Below, piece after piece: positions 12,418 to 25,021 of a DNA stretch of 64,000 nt. The first letter of the stretch is position 1, and every line of letters starts with the position of its first letter. Source of the stretch: Vitis vinifera (taxonomy: Eukaryota; Streptophyta; Magnoliopsida; Vitales; Vitaceae). Location of the stretch: NCBI RefSeq assembly GCF_030704535.1, contig NC_081812.1, forward strand, positions 14,915,001 to 14,979,000. Direction: 5' to 3'. The notes beneath the pieces were generated by a model. That model ran no database searches. It was not told where the DNA came from and saw only the letters and a list, made by a program, of their open reading frames with translations. The position numbers were made by a program, and so were the translations under genes.

Positions 12418-14325
12418 ATGCCGAGAAAAGGAATGAGGAGCTTCTTCTTTTCACACAAAGCCGATTCGTCCTCCGCGTCTCACTGCCCTTCACCGTCCCG
12501 ATCGACAGCCACTCCTTCGATCCCTCGGAGAAGCATTTCCGATGCAGCAATGGCGAAGGGTGTTGAAGAGGCAGAGGCCATGATTATGAAATGGGACGCG
12601 GATACTTCAGCCTATGCTAAAGTCACTTCTATCTTTTACGAGAGCAAAAAAGAAGCCCATGATTTTATCAAATGCGTCAATGACTTACAGAAGGCAATGC
12701 ATTTCATGGTGTCCGAGAACTCCAGCTCCGAGATGGTGGTGCGTGCCCAGCGCTTGATGCAAATTGCCATGAAGAGGCTTCAGAAGGAATTCTATCAGAT
12801 TCTTTCTACCAACCGCGCTTACTTGGACCCGGAGTCCGTGTCCACTCGATCATCACGTTTGTCAGCAAGATCTAGCACGTCTGACTATGACGATGATGTT
12901 GGACCGGAGGATGAGATTCGAACGGCAGGCGATTCCATTTCTGAGGTCGAACAAGTATCTAGTAATGCAATGGATGATCTGAGATCCATAGCCGAATGCA
13001 TGATCTCGTCCGGCTATGGCAAAGAGTGCGTACGCATATACAAAATTATCCGCAAGTCTATAGTGGACGAAGGAATATATCGTCTTGGAGTCGAAAAATT
13101 AAGTTCTTCGCAGATTCATAAGATGGATTGGGAAATCGTGGAGTTGAAGATCAAGAATTGGCTGGAGGGTATTAAGATATCTATAACAACACTCTTCACT
13201 GGGGAGAGAATCCTTTGCGATCATGTCTTCGCGGCATCTGACTCCATGCGTGAGTCTTGTTTTGCGGAAATCTCAAAAGAAGGAGCGACTCTTCTGTTTG
13301 AATTCCCTAGACTGCTCGTATCGAAAAGTAAGAGATCCCCGGATATGGCGTTCCGTACACTCGACGTGTACACGGCGATATCTGATAATTGGCCGGATAT
13401 TGAATCGATATTCTCCTTCGAGTCCACTTCTTCTGTTCGTTTACACGCTCTCACCACGCTCAGCAAACTTGGAGAATCAGTACGGATGATGTTGTCCGAG
13501 TTCGAATCGGTGATTCAAAAGGACTCGTCCAAATCGCCAGTTGCAGGCGGAGGACTCCATCCTTTGACTCAATACGTGATGAATTACTTGTCTCACCTTG
13601 CCGACTATAGCAGCATTCTTGGCGACATCATTGGCGATTCTCCACCGCCAGTTCAGTCGCCTTTGCCGGAGTTCTACTTCGAAAGTTCAGACACCGACAA
13701 CACTCCGGCGCCAGCCATCTCCGTTCGATTGGCTTGGATTATACTTTTCCTTCTCTGCAAGCTGGATGGCAAAGCAAAGCAGTACAAAGAGGTGTCTTTA
13801 TCGTATCTCTTCTTAGCGAACAATCTTCAACACGTCGTTTCAAAAGTCCGTACATCGAATCTCCGGTACCTCCTCGGAGACGAGTGGATCTCCATGCATG
13901 AATCTAAGCTGAGACAGTTTGCCGCCAACTACGAACGGTTAGGTTGGGGCCACGTCATATCGTCAATGCCGGAGAACCCTAAGGCTGCCATTTCGCCGGA
14001 GGAAGCCAAGGAAACTTTCCGGAAATTCAATTTGGAGTTTGAACAAGCGTATCGGAAGCAATCCTCTTATATCGTACCAGACCCGAAACTTCGAGACGAA
14101 ATAAAAGCTTCCATCGCCAGGAAACTCGACTCGGTGTATCAGGAGTTCTACGAGACCCATCGTGAGACACTGGCCACCATACGAAATGCAGAGATGCTTA
14201 TCAGATTTGCCCCCGAAGATGTGAGAAATTGCTTATCGGATCTATTTTACGGCACGGGTTCGGGAGATTCTATGAGTGTCTCTTCCACGTCTTCTTCGTC
14301 ATCCCCACGACGGCGCCACCGCTGA
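12418..14325 (+). CDS. EXO70: EXO70 family exocyst subunit, probably H clade
   Basis: The 635-residue product is an EXO70 subunit of the exocyst, which tethers secretory vesicles to the plasma membrane. The start at 12418 gives MPRKGMRSFFF followed by a Ser-rich linker. An in-frame ATG at 12241 would add 59 low-complexity residues but lies upstream of the likely TATA box. The helical EXO70 body follows (AEAMIMKWDAD, FIKCVNDLQKAMHF, AQRLMQIAMKRLQKEFYQIL). Then come the C-terminal domain signatures LTQYVMNYLSHLADYS, LFLANNLQHVVSKV and LRDEIKASIARKLDSVYQEF, with a basic tail (SPRRRHR). It is a single exon, as is usual for plant E/F/H-type EXO70 genes, and of normal length. The H-clade placement is from memory of the N-terminus and is less sure than the family. 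No frameshift is seen. Confidence 0.95.
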   Translation: MPRKGMRSFFFSHKADSSSASHCPSPSRSTATPSIPRRSISDAAMAKGVEEAEAMIMKWDADTSAYAKVTSIFYESKKEAHDFIKCVNDLQKAMHFMVSENSSSEMVVRAQRLMQIAMKRLQKEFYQILSTNRAYLDPESVSTRSSRLSARSSTSDYDDDVGPEDEIRTAGDSISEVEQVSSNAMDDLRSIAECMISSGYGKECVRIYKIIRKSIVDEGIYRLGVEKLSSSQIHKMDWEIVELKIKNWLEGIKISITTLFTGERILCDHVFAASDSMRESCFAEISKEGATLLFEFPRLLVSKSKRSPDMAFRTLDVYTAISDNWPDIESIFSFESTSSVRLHALTTLSKLGESVRMMLSEFESVIQKDSSKSPVAGGGLHPLTQYVMNYLSHLADYSSILGDIIGDSPPPVQSPLPEFYFESSDTDNTPAPAISVRLAWIILFLLCKLDGKAKQYKEVSLSYLFLANNLQHVVSKVRTSNLRYLLGDEWISMHESKLRQFAANYERLGWGHVISSMPENPKAAISPEEAKETFRKFNLEFEQAYRKQSSYIVPDPKLRDEIKASIARKLDSVYQEFYETHRETLATIRNAEMLIRFAPEDVRNCLSDLFYGTGSGDSMSVSSTSSSSSPRRRHR

Positions 14326-15533
14326 GTGTATAGAGCTCACAGATTTCTTGATTGTATTATTATTATTTTTTTTTTGTAATTTTTTTCTGGACATAAATAT
14401 ACCTGTTTTGTTTTATTCTTAATTTCCTAAAATCACGTTTTTTTTTTTTTTTCATCATTTCAATTTTCCATGCCGACTTAGCGTTCGCATATTTAATTTC
14501 ATCATGAAAAAAATAATAATTAAATATAATTAAAATTTTGTACCTTTTAAAATTATTTAATTTTGATATAATAAAAAAATAAATGAAAAAACGTTTAAAA
14601 ATAATTTAATAATTTTAAAGCTTTGTTTTTTCTCTTTCACCTTTTTCTTCACTTTCTGTTCTTTTCCCAGTGTTTTCCCCTGAGGCTTATAAATAATCCT
14701 TAGAACTATAAAGAACAAGCACCAGGTAGCCAAGTTATAGGAGATGTTGAAGTTTATGTAGGGAAACGCAAAGAAGCCGGGAAGGAGCTCTCAAAAGTGA
14801 TCTTATAATATGAAAACAGTGAAAAAACACAAATGGAATTTTCCAGTGAAAAGCTACCCGTGAAATTTCTTTCAGATCGAAAAGTCAAAGTCGCGTCTGC
14901 TTATATTTAAGAAAAAGGAGAATGATGTCATAATCCGCAGCCAAAATGATGCTCGTAAATTCAAATATAATAAGAGAAAACTCAGTGGGCACGGCACTCC
15001 AGAATAAGTCGGGAAGTAACATAATCAAACCGTCAGCGCATTGTAGAAATTTGATAGGTAAACCTACACACATGGCGTAACATTTGACACCCAAAGTGGC
15101 GCTCTGTTAGAGACTCCGGGTCACAAACAACACTTTGAGCCATTGGGCGGGATCCCTATCCAAAGCTCATTCATTGCTCACCAAGTCACCATATCTAAAT
15201 TTCAATGAAAATGACAGAAACAAGTGCAAAACTTGAGCACGAAAGAGGCTCTAGATGACTGCATACAGAGGCTTTAAACGAGTGGACCGCAGAAACCCAC
15301 CGCCCAACAGACCCAGCTCACCCATACATAACCTCTCAGATAAACCAAAAAAAAAGAGGAAAAGAGAGGAGAAAATTGGACAGACTACACAACAAATGAC
15401 ACAATATAATCAGAATTACCACATTTTATTCTTATATTATGGCAACCGGGTAAAAAAAGGAAAAGGAGATGTGTGCAACCTCAGAGTGATGCAAAACAGA
15501 TTTATTATATACTATGGATGAAAGTTGAAGCTA
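14326..15533. other. Intergenic region between converging EXO70 and pectate lyase genes
   Basis: This holds the 3' flanks of both genes. T-rich runs near 14360 and 14437 follow the EXO70 stop. 15100-15533 is probably the 3' UTR of the minus-strand gene. An 88-codon frame at 15255-15521 lies antisense to that UTR and has no family features. Confidence 0.5.
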
Positions 15534-18500
15534 CTAAGCAATTGCTGCTTCATCTGCTGGCCGGGGAACACACTGCCATCCTGTACAATGATGGAGAACC
15601 TGCTTAAGAGCATCAGAAGGAGCCTCAACTGTCCATGTGGGATAGAATTCCCGAGGGTGAAACATTTCACTGGCCACAGTCATTAAGCCTGCTTGAGTTC
15701 CGTTTATGAACAAGTCCCCTTCTGACCTTAGACAGCCAGTTCTTTCCTCTTCTTTGTCAGCTGCCTACACATCATAACAACCAAGTATTCAATCTTGTTG
15801 CCTCTGGATTGTGAAAAATATAGCCATAAGAGTATTTGCTGACAACAACACCCATAAGGAAGAAAATAAACTGCTGCATGATTCAGATACTCAGTCACTG
15901 GAAAAAAAACACATGGTTATTAAGTAAACATAAAATTACAATAAAAACCAAGCCTCAAAACTCAGTTGTTCAAAGCAATCAATTCAACTGAACAATGCCC
16001 TAATCCCATTTACTTCAGGTTCACTATGTGAATCCTATTTTGCCATTCAGCTCTATCTGAGGCCAATATTTGTTCTCCCAAAACCAAGAACCACATCCAA
16101 GCCATCATCTTCCAACTTCTAGTCCTGCTTGATGAAGCAAGGGTTCCAAGAAGATTTTCTCCCAAACTTGACCCCTCAACCCAACTCCATAAAAAAAGAC
16201 CAAAACCTCACATCATTCCTCTCATTAACAGTGAAATGCATTACAAAAGTTTCACTGATTGGAGCCAAAATATGTGCTCTAATGGCACATATTCGATATG
16301 ATTTATACACCATCAAACACTCAAATCATCCTAGTTGACCCAAATTGATGCTAAGGCTCTAGCCATGGGTTTAACTTGCATTTTGGAGATTTATCTCAGG
16401 TTTAAAGGAAGAAAAAGGTGCAAGTTAAATCACTTTAGATTTTGAAAGACCAAGAAAGGGTTAAATAAGGAACTGAGCGAGTCAAAACTCACGGACTATG
16501 AGGAAAGGCAAAATGAGGATATCACGAGTTTGGGAAATGAGGAATGAACATTACAAAGTAAGAAAGAAGGCACACAAACATGAGAAATGAGCCATGAAGC
16601 AAGATTCATCAAGTTGCATGGAAATTTAGAACTCAAAATCTGGTAGCAATATGTACTTTGACCTTGAGGAAAAATTTGAAGTACTTCCCGAAGCCCATTT
16701 TAGTCCTGCTATATATTGTTTTGAAGCTCAAGAAGTCAAGAGTCCAACGCTTGAAACGGTATGTAAATCGGAGCTTAAATGAAGAAGTTATGGTCATCTA
16801 AAGACAATTGCGCAGAGTTAAAAAACCATTTCAAAATAATTTCGAAATTCAATTTATGAATTCAAAATCCAATTCGAAATGACCCTAATTTCAAATTCAC
16901 CCACTGCCATTTTGGTGTTTTGCCTCCACCACCTCAAGAATTGCATCTAGGGCACTCCGTCCACCTCATGTGGGCCCACCCACCTTGGCGAACTTCCAAG
17001 TTTAGCCACCAAACCCAGACCATCAAATGAATCCCAAAGTGTTCAATGGTGGGAAGAGTAATTCCACCATCAAGATGCGCCAAGTCCACTTTAGAACCCT
17101 CAAGCCTTGCTCCTGACTTGAGCAAGTATATTAGCAGTAGGGCGTTCTATCAATAGTGACACCTTTCAGGGAGATACAGAGGATTATCTGGGCATAAGCA
17201 TTCTGGAGAAAACATTTTTCCTATAACAGGAATGAAACAATTAGTCCTTTTAAGTGCACACTATGTCACCTTCACTAAGTGGTATATAATAGGAGGGATC
17301 CCCTCGACATCCACCATAGGTCGACATCCATGTTCCACAGGCATCTAGGAAACCCAAGAATATGGTGGAAGATATGCATTCATGTCCAGATAACGCAACA
17401 CTATAACATAGGAGCTATGTAGTGAGAACATGGATTTATCCATGCATTGGAGATCAAGGGTCAGATGCACTTTGTGTCATGTTAGTGAGATAGACCTTGA
17501 GCATGTACACATGGTATTGTGTGATCAATCATGTCATGATGGAGCTCACATGGTATATATTAGACATGTGATAACACTATGATTGGTCCATATGAATTTT
17601 ACAAAATAGGACATCAACAGTTAACAAACAAAACACAAACATGGGCTAATTCATCAACCATTATTCATAACTAGAGAGTGAGGTAAAGATCCAATTGGGA
17701 TTGATCAACAAGGCGAAGATAGTCAACAGATCAAGACATGGAAACCAGGGAAAACATGAACGTGAAACACCCACTTCTTCGACATCTTTAACAGTTAAGC
17801 TAGAACATCTACCCCATCATTTTCAGGTGGCTAGTTTTATTAGCACTTAGGTTTTGCAGGTTAGCAGTTAATAATCAAACCTTAAATATTAGAGGTTTTC
17901 TTGCTATTATGACTGGCATTTCTTTGGTGTTTAGATGAGATTCTTAGTAGCAGCAGGTTAGCCACATGGATGCTAAATTGTTAAGCTTTAAGGGAAGGGT
18001 AGAGTATAGTGACTATTGATATGGGGTTAGAGAGAATTGGCAATAGTATGAACGGGCTAGTGTTTAGAGCAACATTTCAAGAATGCTTGAGGAATCTCAA
18101 GGTGGGTTTAAGAGATCTAAAAAATAGTATTTGCAACAATAAGCATTCTTAGGTCCTTAATATAGAAGCCCACAGGGACAACCCTGCCAGTGAGTTAAAG
18201 CCCATTAAATGTGGGGCCTTCAAGTCCTAGGGTGATATAAGCAGTAGCTGAAGATATCAAAAAAAATCTTTTGATCTCTAAATCTATACCATAGAGTCCA
18301 AAGTTCTAGCCAAAAAGGCAGTCTGCCAGTAGGTTGAAAACCCCATTAAATGTGGCGCTTACAATGCCTAGGGCACTATAAGCAATAGATGAAGATTTCA
18401 AAAAAGACCTTATCATCTCCAAATATAAACAGTAGAGTCCAAAGTTTTGGCCAAAAAACGCACACCTGATAATTTTATATGGTTGGTTATGACTTATGAC

Positions 18501-21500
18501 ATATTGGTTTCTTTCTTTTTGTTTATTTGAGAACTTTCACCATTCGAGTGAAAAGAGTTGGAACATCAAGTTCTCCACAAATAAGGGCAACTCAGCTATG
18601 TTCCTCTACTTTACAGTACAATATGCAACTTTACAGTTTATATTAATGTGATGACAACTTAATTTTTAGAAGTTGGTTTGTTAATGTAGTCTTTGCATCT
18701 ATTGATTTAAAAAGTTGTAACCAGTAGTAGATGCTAATAGATCTCATCAAGTAACCAACCCTCAAGTCCAAATTACTTTAGTTCATAGCAATTACGGTTT
18801 AAGAAAGAAAAAATTTCTCAATTTTTGGTCTCTTTTCTGACAAGAGATCTAAGGTACAAAGTAGCATTAATGCATGCACCTGGCAATAAGACACTCCTAA
18901 TCTCAAAAAGATAGGCAAGACAACATGATTAATCATAATTAATATATTCCCAACTAATACATTTGGTTGTCAAGAATGAGAAAGTTCTAGTTTTCTCTTT
19001 CAAGGGATCTATAGTATATCTCACATATTCTCATAGGTGAGATGAGCAACCAACAAACTTTAAGCATTTAGAAGTATAACACTCAGTGAGCTCTTTTTAT
19101 CAGCATATTTGGCATCTAGCTTAAAAGAAAAAAATAGTTTAGCAAATTGCTTTATTGGGATAGAGTAACATATTGTCATAGTTACTCAAAAAGATGAGAT
19201 GTGCTTCAGTGGAGCCAAATGTTGAGGAACCAGAGAAGCTAAAAACCAACAAATAACAACATGCAGCAACCTAGATAAGAAGTTGATGGTGGAAGGCAAA
19301 TGAAGCTAGGAAAGATAAGATTGGAAAAATAAAAAATTGAGGAACCTATCGCAACAGTAGATGATGAGATATACAGTGAGACACTTGAAAATACTGAGAT
19401 ATAGAGCTTGAGATGGAGATCGATCACAATATTCCAGAAACTAGAGTAAGCATAGCTTGTGTCTAACTTAGCATACACTTTTAGAAGAAATGCTAAAGGG
19501 CAAATTTGATAAGTATTATAGCATCAAAACATAAGTTACAAAAGGGAAATATAAATCAAAGGCCATACTTGACTTATAAAGGCATGTATTGATCCTCTAC
19601 CTGTGGAACTTAGAAAAATATGTCAACTATTGACTTCTAAGTAGAAACTGGAAACTAAAATCATCTGTCATAATTCTATAAATCTATCAAATGCAGTGAG
19701 ACAAAAAAAAGTATGACTTGCAAAGTTATATACATTTAAATGCTTATTAGAAGATAATAAAATGCAATATTCATGGTTTCCATCTGTCACATCTTTTTTC
19801 AATTGAATCAGAACCTGTCTGAATAACTAAACTAATGGCCAACTTTGAGCAACCAAAATCTTTCACATTTAATAATTTTTCAGTTTGCTTTTCCTTTATT
19901 TGGTCAATATACAGAACCATACGTCATATTTGAAATTCATGTTCACTTCAAGAACTTAGTATTTCTCCTATTCACATCAGCATCTTTTTATAATGATTTA
20001 CCTAGAACAAAGCAAAAGCAAATAATTTACCTTCTCTGTAAGATATTTAAATGCCACCTTCTTATGTCCTGCTTCGTATATATTGCATTGGGAGTATATC
20101 TAATTTCAAGAAATAAAAAGAAAATAATGATCAGAAAAAAAAAGAAAAAAAAAAAGAGTGATATTTTCCCCATTAAAAAATTAGGTGACAGAAAAGCAGG
20201 CCCTATAAGACCTGTTACCTGTGATTCTACACTGGCACAAACAGCATAAATGCCCCAGTTTCTGGTGTAATTATTATATAGATGTACTTTCCCATATCTA
20301 ACACGAGGGTGCCGCTGTCGAGTGCCATCGAAAAAGCAATGATGAATGGTCACCCGAATACATCTATCACCAGTGTGAGATGGGTCTGCTCCAATGAGCA
20401 TCGTCTTGTCATGCTGTGAGAAGTGACATCTGAAGACAAATGTTAAAAAAGACATTGGGATAATCAAACAAGAGTAATTTTTCAATGTAAGTGAGTTTGC
20501 TAACCTGGAAATGGTAATATCCGTGCTTGCACGAGTGATATCAATCAGTCCATCATCAAAATCACGGAGGCTGCAACGATCAATCCATATGTGCTTTGAA
20601 TTAGGTTTTATTTGAATGCCATCAACATCAGGTCCTCTACCACCTTCAAACTCTAGATTGCATATAATTACATGCTCACATTCCTTCAGCCTTAAACCCT
20701 TTCCTGTGAGTTTTATCCTCTGGCCCCGCCCATCAATAGTTTTATAAGATGATACATTCAGGTAAGATGAGAGATGAATGATGCCTGAAACTTCAAAGAC
20801 AATCCAAAGTGGTTCTTTCTTACGACATCCATCACGAAGTGATCCTGGCCCATCATCTATAGTCATATAAAAACGATGTTAAGCTTAGCATTCAGAGACA
20901 TCAAGAATAAAGAGACTTGAACTCAAGACTCTAATAAACCAGGGCTCTAATATGTTGAGCTACCACTTTAACCAAAAAACTAAAGTTGATAGGTAATTCG
21001 ACAAAAATGTATATCCATTTAAAACTGTACATAAAAAGGCCAGAACCATCTTGGCAACACCACAAACAGCAAACTTTAACATCACAAAAACAGAATGCAG
21101 AGTACCATTAACCTCTATGACACCTCTACACTTGCCATTCAGAACATCTTAACATCTTAACAGGCCAAATAAGTAGAATACGTAATAAACACATTCCAGG
21201 GATTTGGCTCGCAATATGCATGCAGATATCAAATTAAAGTATCAGTTAAGCAATGCAATAAAGAAAAAATAAAATAAAATAAAATTGACCATAGCTTCTA
21301 AGATCTGTTAATCCTAACTTCTAAAACAAACAGCTATTAGATAATATACAAACAATAGAAGGTTATATCGTTCAATATTCTTCCCAGAATCTCCTTTTCT
21401 TTTTGGGATCAGTAAGATTACTTCTTGATCAAGCATAAAAAAATCCCAAATGAACAAAGCTGAAGAATTGAGTTTTTCCTAAATCAACTTGAACTCTCCA

Positions 21501-22227
21501 TTAGCCCTGCAAATTAAAGTAGCAATCCCTATGCAAACACATTGAAAAAAAAAAAAAAAAAAACCGCACACAAGCATTTGAGCGGCATTTCATTTAAATT
21601 GCAATAGCAATTCTCCTATTCAAATTTCATGACAAACTTCGCTAATAATAAGATGTAAAAGGTAAATGAATGCGTAGAATAGAAGTCAAGAAGCGCCAAT
21701 TATAACAGAAAAAAAAAAAAAAAAAGTACACATATAAAAAAGAAATATCTCTCATGAAATGTTGGCACCAAACTTCGGAGGGATGAAAAACTCAAGCGAG
21801 GAAATGATTCTAAACAAAATCGAATGGAAAAACTCGATTCCTGCAGCCGACTCTAAGTTCTTCAGTTAAATCACAAAACCCTACCATCAACAACAAAGTC
21901 TGTGTTCAAAATTTGAATAAAGAAAATAATAATTCTAATCCTAATCTTAGGAATTGGTGAGAGAGAACCTGCTAGAGTGGTGACATGATAAAGAGGTCCG
22001 TGAAGACCACCAATGGCAAGACGGCCGAAACCCTCGGCCTGCCCAGCCAGAGCTCTTAAGTTGGAATCAACATGAGCGTAAGGCAGACAAGACATGTTGG
22101 TGCGGACTGTGTTTGATGGATCACGACCAAAGGCTGAGGCAGGGGCTGTTGTGTCCGGAAAAGTGGTGTAGGCGGGGGTGGGATGCTTCCGATGAGTGCC
22201 AGAGCAACGGCCGTGAGCACCTCCCAT
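15534..22227 (-). CDS. Pectate lyase-like protein (PL1 family), five exons
   Basis: Joined exons 22227-21969, 20856-20505, 20429-20219, 20099-20031 and 15764-15534 (259+352+211+69+231 nt) give a 373-residue protein. All junctions are GT-AG and in frame. The pectate lyase parallel beta-helix fold cleaves de-esterified pectin by beta-elimination with Ca2+. Its motifs appear in order: DDGPGSLRDGC, WIVFEVSGIIHLSS, IDGRGQRIKLTGKGLRL, IWIDRCSLRDFDDGLIDIT, SRCHFSQHDKTMLIGAD, and RQRHPRVRYGKVHLYNNYT with the candidate catalytic Arg. IYSQCNIYEAG follows, then RSEGDLFINGTQ. No N-terminal signal peptide is evident, unlike most secreted members, which matches the small plant subgroup typified by Arabidopsis At3g55140 (recalled, not checked). 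The last intron is 4.27 kb. Enzymatic activity is inferred from the family. Confidence 0.93.
18186..18465. repeat. Tandem duplication, period about 139 bp, in the pectate lyase intron
   Basis: GCCAGT...CCCATTAAATGTGG...GCCTAGGG/TCCTAGGG...AGAGTCCAAAGTT...GCCAAAAA occurs at 18186 and again at 18325. The two units have diverged by substitutions and small indels. Neither codes. Confidence 0.75.
20878..20990 (-). mobile_element. tRNA-derived SINE fragment in pectate lyase intron 1
   Basis: On the minus strand, AGTGGTAGCTCAACATATTA resembles a polymerase III A box. TTGAGTTCAAGTCTC, about 40 bp downstream, resembles a B box. The cloverleaf is not intact, so it is a SINE head or tRNA relic rather than a tRNA gene. 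The boundaries are approximate. Confidence 0.4.
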
Positions 22228-24989
22228 TTAATGTATGAAATTATGAATTATGATATGATATTGGAGTTACGTTCGACACTCTTAACGCTCCCCACTCTTG
22301 AGTGATCTGTCGGTGGCCGGTACCGTCCTTTTCGAATTTATATTTTCAGATATTTTATTGATTTTTAAAATTGCATTCACATCCCTTGTCTTTGTTTTAT
22401 TAACATCGCATTGCCTTCACCGCTTCACGCAACCGTTCTTATGTCAAGATCTCATTGTTGAATGAATCTAGACATGCCTTCCTACTACATTTTATTAATG
22501 ATTTAGCATGAGATATTGGAATAATGAATCCAAGATTTGTCATCTTTCAATTTTCTAACAAGATTCTTTTAAACCAACATAAGTTTCAATATAATCATGA
22601 TAGTTTAACAACCAATAATAAAATAATTTACACGCAAAGTTATTTGATGTTTTAACATAGTAGGAAGAATTAGGTCCACATACATAATAAATAATTAATA
22701 AGAACAAATAAAATATAAATATGAATGTACAATAAAACAAAAAAATTTATAATATTATAAAAAAATTAAAATAATTTCAAATATTAAGTCATAATACATT
22801 ATTTATGATTTGGATTTAAAAAGTACATTTAATTGTTTAGAAGTTCAAGATATAAAAATTTTTAGATTAATAATAAATAAAGTATTTATTTATTTTATCA
22901 AATCTTATCCTATATAAATATAAATAAAACAAAAATATCATATTATTTTATTGTTATATTATTATTTTTTATTTTTTTATTTTTCATGTCATAGTGGTGA
23001 TAATTTGTCCTTGTTTCTTGCTTCTAATTTTAGGTTTTTACTTTTTGTTCTAACTTCACATGGGTTCTAATTTTTTCTTCTTTGTCTATTTTTTTTTTAA
23101 ATAAAATGAAAAATTAATCGTTTTCATAAAAAATATGTATTTAATATTTTTATATTAATTTCATCTCAATTTTCTTAAAAAATAAAATTTTTATGATTCA
23201 ATATTAAATTTTCACTTGTTGTGATATTTTTATAGATTATTATATTTTTAAGTGGTTAGAAAATGAATGCTAAATTTATAAATAAAAAAAAGTTTATAAA
23301 ATAAATAAATAAAATAAAAATATTTAAGGGAAATATAATTTTGTTTATATTAATATTAAATATATATGAATTAAAATTTTAAAACTTATATCTAGATCAT
23401 TACAATACTAAGTATTTTTAAAATATAATACTGAAGAAAATATTTCCAAATACAAAAAATAAAATAAAATCTTTAAATACAATAATAAAAAATTTCAGGC
23501 AAAACACATTCTCAACCCAAAATAATTTATCTCAAGGTTTTCTTTAAATCTAATACATTAAATAATTTTATGTAATAACTCCAATAATAATTAATGATTA
23601 TTATTATGGATATATTATTTATATGTAACAATGTTATAAATTAATTTTTATTTTATTTTATTTATACATAACAATATTGTAGATTAATAGACTTTTTTTT
23701 TTTTCTAGATTGAAAATCATCTTCATTTTAAGAACTTTTGTAGGGTAGAGATGTATATGCTACATAAAATAAATACTATTTTATATTATATTTATCCTAT
23801 CTTGAATTTTATCTTTAAAAATAAAAACCCAATTTACTTCTTTGTTCTTTTATTATTTTTATGATTAATATTAAATTTTATTAAATAAAATTAATTTAAA
23901 TTCAAACAAAAATACTTTGTTTTCCATTTTATAATTTATTTAAAAATAATTCAATGCACTTAAAATTAATAAGCTATTTTCTATTTGAAAACCATCATTG
24001 TTTATTAATGTTGGAGTTGGGACCCGCCCAAGTTGGGTTGACCCAACCAAAAAAAAAAATGGAGGGTAATTTCTTAGAGTAAGAATTATTAGAACTCTAA
24101 GAAACCATCCCAATAAAAAAAAAAAGTTCCCTCTCATAAAAGAATGAGATCGGAAACGAAGAAAAATTATAAAGTAAAAGACTTTTATATTGACGTTGTG
24201 GTTCTCGATTTTAATATGGTTTCATTTACTATTTGGGGTTGGCGTGAAAAATTAAACAATAAAATAACTATTTTTTTTTATTTTGGGCATTTAAAAAAGG
24301 TTATTTGAATTTTTCTTAAAAAAAGTAAAATAAAATAAAATTTTAAAAATCAAGCATAATCAACTTGCTTTTGGGAAATAATTTTAATTATATTAAAATT
24401 TTAAAACGATTTATAAGAAAATATTACATTTGCAGCCTATTTGGTAATAATTTTTTTTAAAAATTTTACCTAAATTTTCTTTTTTTAAAAATTAAATATT
24501 TATCTAAATTTTAAAAACAAAATTAAAAATAGGAAAAATATATTTTTTTTTGAAAAAAACGTTTTCATTAAAAATACTTCCGATAAACGCAATTTTATTA
24601 TCCTTTTTAAAACGTTAAAAAAAATAATAATAAAAATGTTATGTTGTTATAAATGGTAATAAAATAATAAATAAAGACGTCTAGTTTCAAACCTTCAACT
24701 GATCATAAATTAATTGTCCAGTAGAAGGATGAATTCCATCTCAAAAGTCAAAGTCTAACGGGCCTTAAAAAATATAAAATAATAAAATAAATAACTGAAA
24801 TAGAAAAATGGGGAAAAAGTGGAGCCCCATCTAAAATGGTAGGTCCGGCGGCGTCAACAAGTTGAAATCCAAAGGAGAAAGAAGGCGAAGCATTTTTTTC
24901 CGTCATCGGCGACTGCCCGATCTTTCCTACCTCCTTCCTCTTCCGCTTTCCAAAACCCTAAGAATTCAAAATCCTTTTGCGTCCGCAAA
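22228..24989. other. AT-rich intergenic region (divergent promoters)
   Basis: This separates the minus-strand pectate lyase from the plus-strand ITN1-like gene. 22500-24700 is extremely AT-rich with no coding signal. A less AT-rich stretch from about 24830 is the likely promoter and 5' leader of the ITN1-like gene. Confidence 0.55.
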
Positions 24990-25001
24990 ATGATTTTTTA
25001 G
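24990..25001 (+). promoter_or_regulatory. Minimal uORF in the ITN1-like 5' leader
   Basis: ATG ATT TTT TAG encodes three residues and ends 20 nt before the main ATG at 25022. Whether it is transcribed depends on the true start site. Confidence 0.35.
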
Positions 25002-25021
25002 GGCAATTCTCCAACATTTCG

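Noticed and set aside
13221..14160. Open frames overlapping EXO70 in other frames
   Set aside because: They are shadows of the conserved EXO70 frame with no domain of their own.
20027..20210. Continuation of the pectate lyase frame past 20219
   Set aside because: A GT donor at 20218 and the properly phased exon at 20031-20099 show the read-through is intron; it turns into low-complexity Phe/Ile.
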